Shown here piece by piece: positions 18,122 through 19,641 of a stretch of DNA of 19,641 nt. How positions within the stretch are numbered: position 1 is the first letter of the stretch; each line of letters opens with the position of its first letter. Below the pieces are notes generated by a model, which searched no databases, was not told the DNA's origin, and worked only from the letters and a program-made list of their open reading frames with translations. The DNA is taken from contig JBFGCA010000093.1 of the NCBI GenBank assembly GCA_041567315.1, positions 1-19,641 of the forward strand, in the 5' to 3' direction. The DNA comes from JBFGCA01 sp041567315 (GTDB lineage Bacteria; Acidobacteriota; Thermoanaerobaculia; Multivoradales; JAHEKO01). The position numbers and the translations under genes are program-made.

Positions 18122-18501
18122 CCAGTGTGAGGATGTGGACGCTGGCCGGGGCGCTCGCCGCCGCGGCGTTGACTCTGGTGACGGTGGGCTGCGGAGGCGG
18201 CGGTGCGCCCGCGGCGTCGACCGCCGACGTGGAACGGGGCCACGAGCTGTTCCGCAAGACCTGCGCCACCTGCCATGGACAGGACGCCGAAGGGATGCCG
18301 CGGCTGGGCAAGAACCTCCACGACAACGCCTTCGTGGCGGCGCAGAGCGAGGAGGAGCTGGTCGAGTTCCTCAAGCTGGGGCGGCCCGCTACCCATCCCG
18401 ACAACACCCGCGGGGTCGACATGCCCCCCAAGGGCGGCAACCCGGCGCTCACCGAAGACGAGATGCGCCTCATCGTCCGCTACATGCAGTCGATCTCCTA
18501 G
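18118..18501 (+). CDS. Small monoheme cytochrome c lipoprotein of the nos cluster
   Basis: 127 residues. The signal peptide ends in TVGC (C25), so the mature protein is probably lipid-anchored in the periplasm. One heme motif CATCH lies at 49-53. The likely axial methionine is M102 in RGVDMPPKGGNP, and TEDEMRLIVRYMQSI forms the closing helix of a class I cytochrome c. It is a good candidate to carry electrons from the Rieske/cytochrome b complex to the CuA site of NosZ, comparable in role to NosC cytochromes of other clade II clusters. Comparable role is inference; I cannot assign it to NosC1 or NosC2. It has a very good ribosome-binding site (AAGGAGG, 18105-18111) and overlaps the nosL stop, suggesting high expression. 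Confidence 0.88.
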   Translation: MTSVRMWTLAGALAAAALTLVTVGCGGGGAPAASTADVERGHELFRKTCATCHGQDAEGMPRLGKNLHDNAFVAAQSEEELVEFLKLGRPATHPDNTRGVDMPPKGGNPALTEDEMRLIVRYMQSIS

Positions 18502-18522
18502 CTTCCGGGCGCCTTTGCGCGC

Positions 18523-18552
18523 TTGACAGGGCTCCGGCCCTTCGTCTAGAAA
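18523..18552 (+). promoter_or_regulatory. Predicted sigma70 promoter for the Rieske-cytochrome b genes
   Basis: A perfect -35 TTGACA (18523-18528) is followed after 18 bp by TAGAAA (18547-18552). This begins 21 nt after the cytochrome c stop. The spacer contains a small dyad, AGGGC-tccg-GCCCT (18528-18541), that might be an operator or a weak terminator for the nos genes. The promoter implies the Rieske/cytochrome b genes can be transcribed without the nos genes. Confidence 0.6.
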
Positions 18553-18585
18553 AGGGCACCCGCCGAGGAGGGCGTGCCGGGATCG

Positions 18586-18608
18586 GGCTCCGCGGACCCC
18601 GCGGAGCC
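18586..18608 (+). promoter_or_regulatory. Leader hairpin before the Rieske gene
   Basis: GGCTCCGCGG (18586-18595) and CCGCGGAGCC (18599-18608) form a perfect 10-bp stem with a 3-nt loop, ending 14 nt before the Rieske ATG. It would sit in the 5' leader of the predicted transcript, close to the ribosome-binding region. It could affect message stability or translation. No T-run follows. Confidence 0.5.
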
Positions 18609-18622
18609 GCCCTGAGACGAGG

Positions 18623-19141
18623 ATGGCCGAGGAGACCAAGACCGACGCCGAGGTGAGCCGGCGCGGCTTTTTCTCGTGGGCGGCGGTCGCCTGGGTGGGG
18701 TTCACCGCGGCCATCGGCGGCTGCGTGACCGCCTTCACCCGCTTCATGTTCCCCAACGTGCTCTACGAGCCGCCCACCAGCTTCAAGGTGGGCCGCCCGG
18801 AGGACTTCTCGCCGGGCATCGTCGACGAGCGCTTCAAGGAGACCAACGGCGTCTGGGTGGTCAACAACGAGGGCCGGCTCTACGCCCTGATCGCCATCTG
18901 CACCCACCTCGGCTGCCCGCCCAACTGGCTGGAGGCGCAGAACAAGTTCAAGTGCCCGTGCCACGGCAGCGGCTACTACAAGAACGGCATCAACTTCGAA
19001 GGCCCGACGCCGCGCCCGCTGGAGCGCGCCAGGATCTTCATCGACCCCGACGACGGTCAGGTTGTCGTCGACAAGGCCCAGCGCTACCAGTGGGAGATGG
19101 GGCAGTGGGACGACCCCGACTCTTTCATCCGGCTCGCCTGA
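18623..19141 (+). CDS. Rieske [2Fe-2S] iron-sulfur protein
   Basis: 172 residues. The N-terminus has a twin-arginine-type motif SRRGFFSW (12-19) and one membrane anchor (about 19-40). The Rieske cluster boxes are CTHLGC (93-98) and CPCHGSGY (111-118), giving ligands C93, H95, C111 and H114, plus the C98-C113 disulfide. This is the high-potential subunit of a quinol-oxidising cytochrome bc or b6f-like complex. Together with the cytochrome b gene 22 nt downstream it would oxidise quinol and reduce the nearby cytochrome c, feeding NosZ. Rieske and cytochrome b genes are a known companion of clade II nos clusters. The C-terminal sequence after box II is complete. The Shine-Dalgarno is weak (GACGAGG touches the ATG). 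Confidence 0.94.
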   Translation: MAEETKTDAEVSRRGFFSWAAVAWVGFTAAIGGCVTAFTRFMFPNVLYEPPTSFKVGRPEDFSPGIVDERFKETNGVWVVNNEGRLYALIAICTHLGCPPNWLEAQNKFKCPCHGSGYYKNGINFEGPTPRPLERARIFIDPDDGQVVVDKAQRYQWEMGQWDDPDSFIRLA

Positions 19142-19163
19142 GCCGCCGCCGAGCGAGAGGCTG

Positions 19164-19641
19164 ATGCTGCAGAAGCTGCAAAAGAGCATCGTCAAGAGCC
19201 AGATCTGGAAGTCCATCTTCCGGGTCGGCATCCCCACCGACAACCGCAAGCGGGCGCTGGCGATGCTGGGGAACGTGGTGCTCCACCTGCACCCGATCAA
19301 GGTCAAGAAGTCGGGCCTCAGGATGAGCTACACCTGGTGCATGGGCGGCACCTCGTTCTTCCTCTTCCTGGTCGAGACCATCACCGGTCTGCTGCTGATG
19401 TTCTACTACCGGCCGACGGTCGAGTACGCCTATTTCGACATGGTGGACCTGCGCGAGGCGGCCGCCTTCGGCATCATGCGCGAGCTGCACCGCTGGGGTG
19501 CGCACGCCATGGTGATCACCGTCTGGCTACACATGTTCCGGGTGTTCATGACCGGCTCCTACAAGCCGCCGCGCGAGTTCAACTGGAACGTCGGCGTCAT
19601 CCTGCTGGTGCTGACCCTGCTGCTGTCCTTCACCGGCTACC
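19164..19641 (+). CDS. Cytochrome b (bc1/b6f type), N-terminal part (cut by window edge)
   Basis: The frame starts at ATG 19164, three nucleotides after a GAGAGG ribosome-binding site and 22 nt after the Rieske stop. It runs to the window edge, giving 159 codons. A long basic amphipathic N-terminus (1-50) precedes SYTWCMGGTSFFLFLVETIT (55-74), the first transmembrane helix. Helix B carries two histidines 14 residues apart, H109 (ELHRWGAH) and H123 (VWLHMFRVF), which are the standard ligands for the two b hemes. The next helix ends in LLSFTGY, a typical start of the quinol-site region. The protein oxidises quinol with the Rieske subunit. The second pair of histidines and the PEWY-type motif lie beyond the window. 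Confidence 0.93.
   Translation, partial: MLQKLQKSIVKSQIWKSIFRVGIPTDNRKRALAMLGNVVLHLHPIKVKKSGLRMSYTWCMGGTSFFLFLVETITGLLLMFYYRPTVEYAYFDMVDLREAAAFGIMRELHRWGAHAMVITVWLHMFRVFMTGSYKPPREFNWNVGVILLVLTLLLSFTGY

Overview
This is a GC-rich bacterial window in which nearly every gene belongs to the respiratory chain. I infer a Gram-negative, probably Acidobacteriota-like or similar environmental bacterium (Gemmatimonadota is an alternative). The basis is the very high GC, a complete alternative complex III (ACIII) operon followed by sco and cox genes, a clade II (Sec/lipoprotein-type) nitrous oxide reductase cluster, and an isolated type IV pilin-like gene. The phylum call is a guess from gene content.

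Minus-strand block (1-9379, transcribed right to left): actA (pentaheme cytochrome c), actB (molybdopterin-like plus Fe-S protein), actC (NrfD-type quinone site), actD, actE (monoheme cytochrome c lipoprotein), actF, a single-span protein of unknown function, a Sco1/SenC copper chaperone, and the 5' end of coxB, cut by the window edge. Most junctions are stop/start overlaps, so this is one operon that moves electrons from quinol through ACIII to a copper oxidase. In front of actA is a plausible sigma70-type promoter (TTGACG-16-TATCCT on the minus strand). A perfect 22-bp palindrome matching the Rex operator consensus sits where the transcript would start.

Middle (9560-11525): small repeats and hairpins, a type IV pilin-like protein on the minus strand, then a divergent membrane-anchored HEAT-repeat protein on the plus strand and a 208-nt leader before nosZ.

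Plus-strand block (11526-19641): nosZ, a strong hairpin, nosB-like, a single long gene that fuses NosD to NosF, nosY, nosL and a lipoprotein cytochrome c, all tightly coupled from nosB onward. A separate promoter (TTGACA-18-TAGAAA) and a leader hairpin then precede a Rieske protein and the 5' part of a cytochrome b gene. This block reduces N2O; the Rieske/cytochrome b pair and the cytochrome c are the likely electron route from quinol to NosZ. The window therefore places the O2-respiring and N2O-respiring branches side by side on opposite strands.

The most unusual items are the NosD-NosF fusion with an internal ribosome-binding-like site, and the Rex-like operator over the act promoter.
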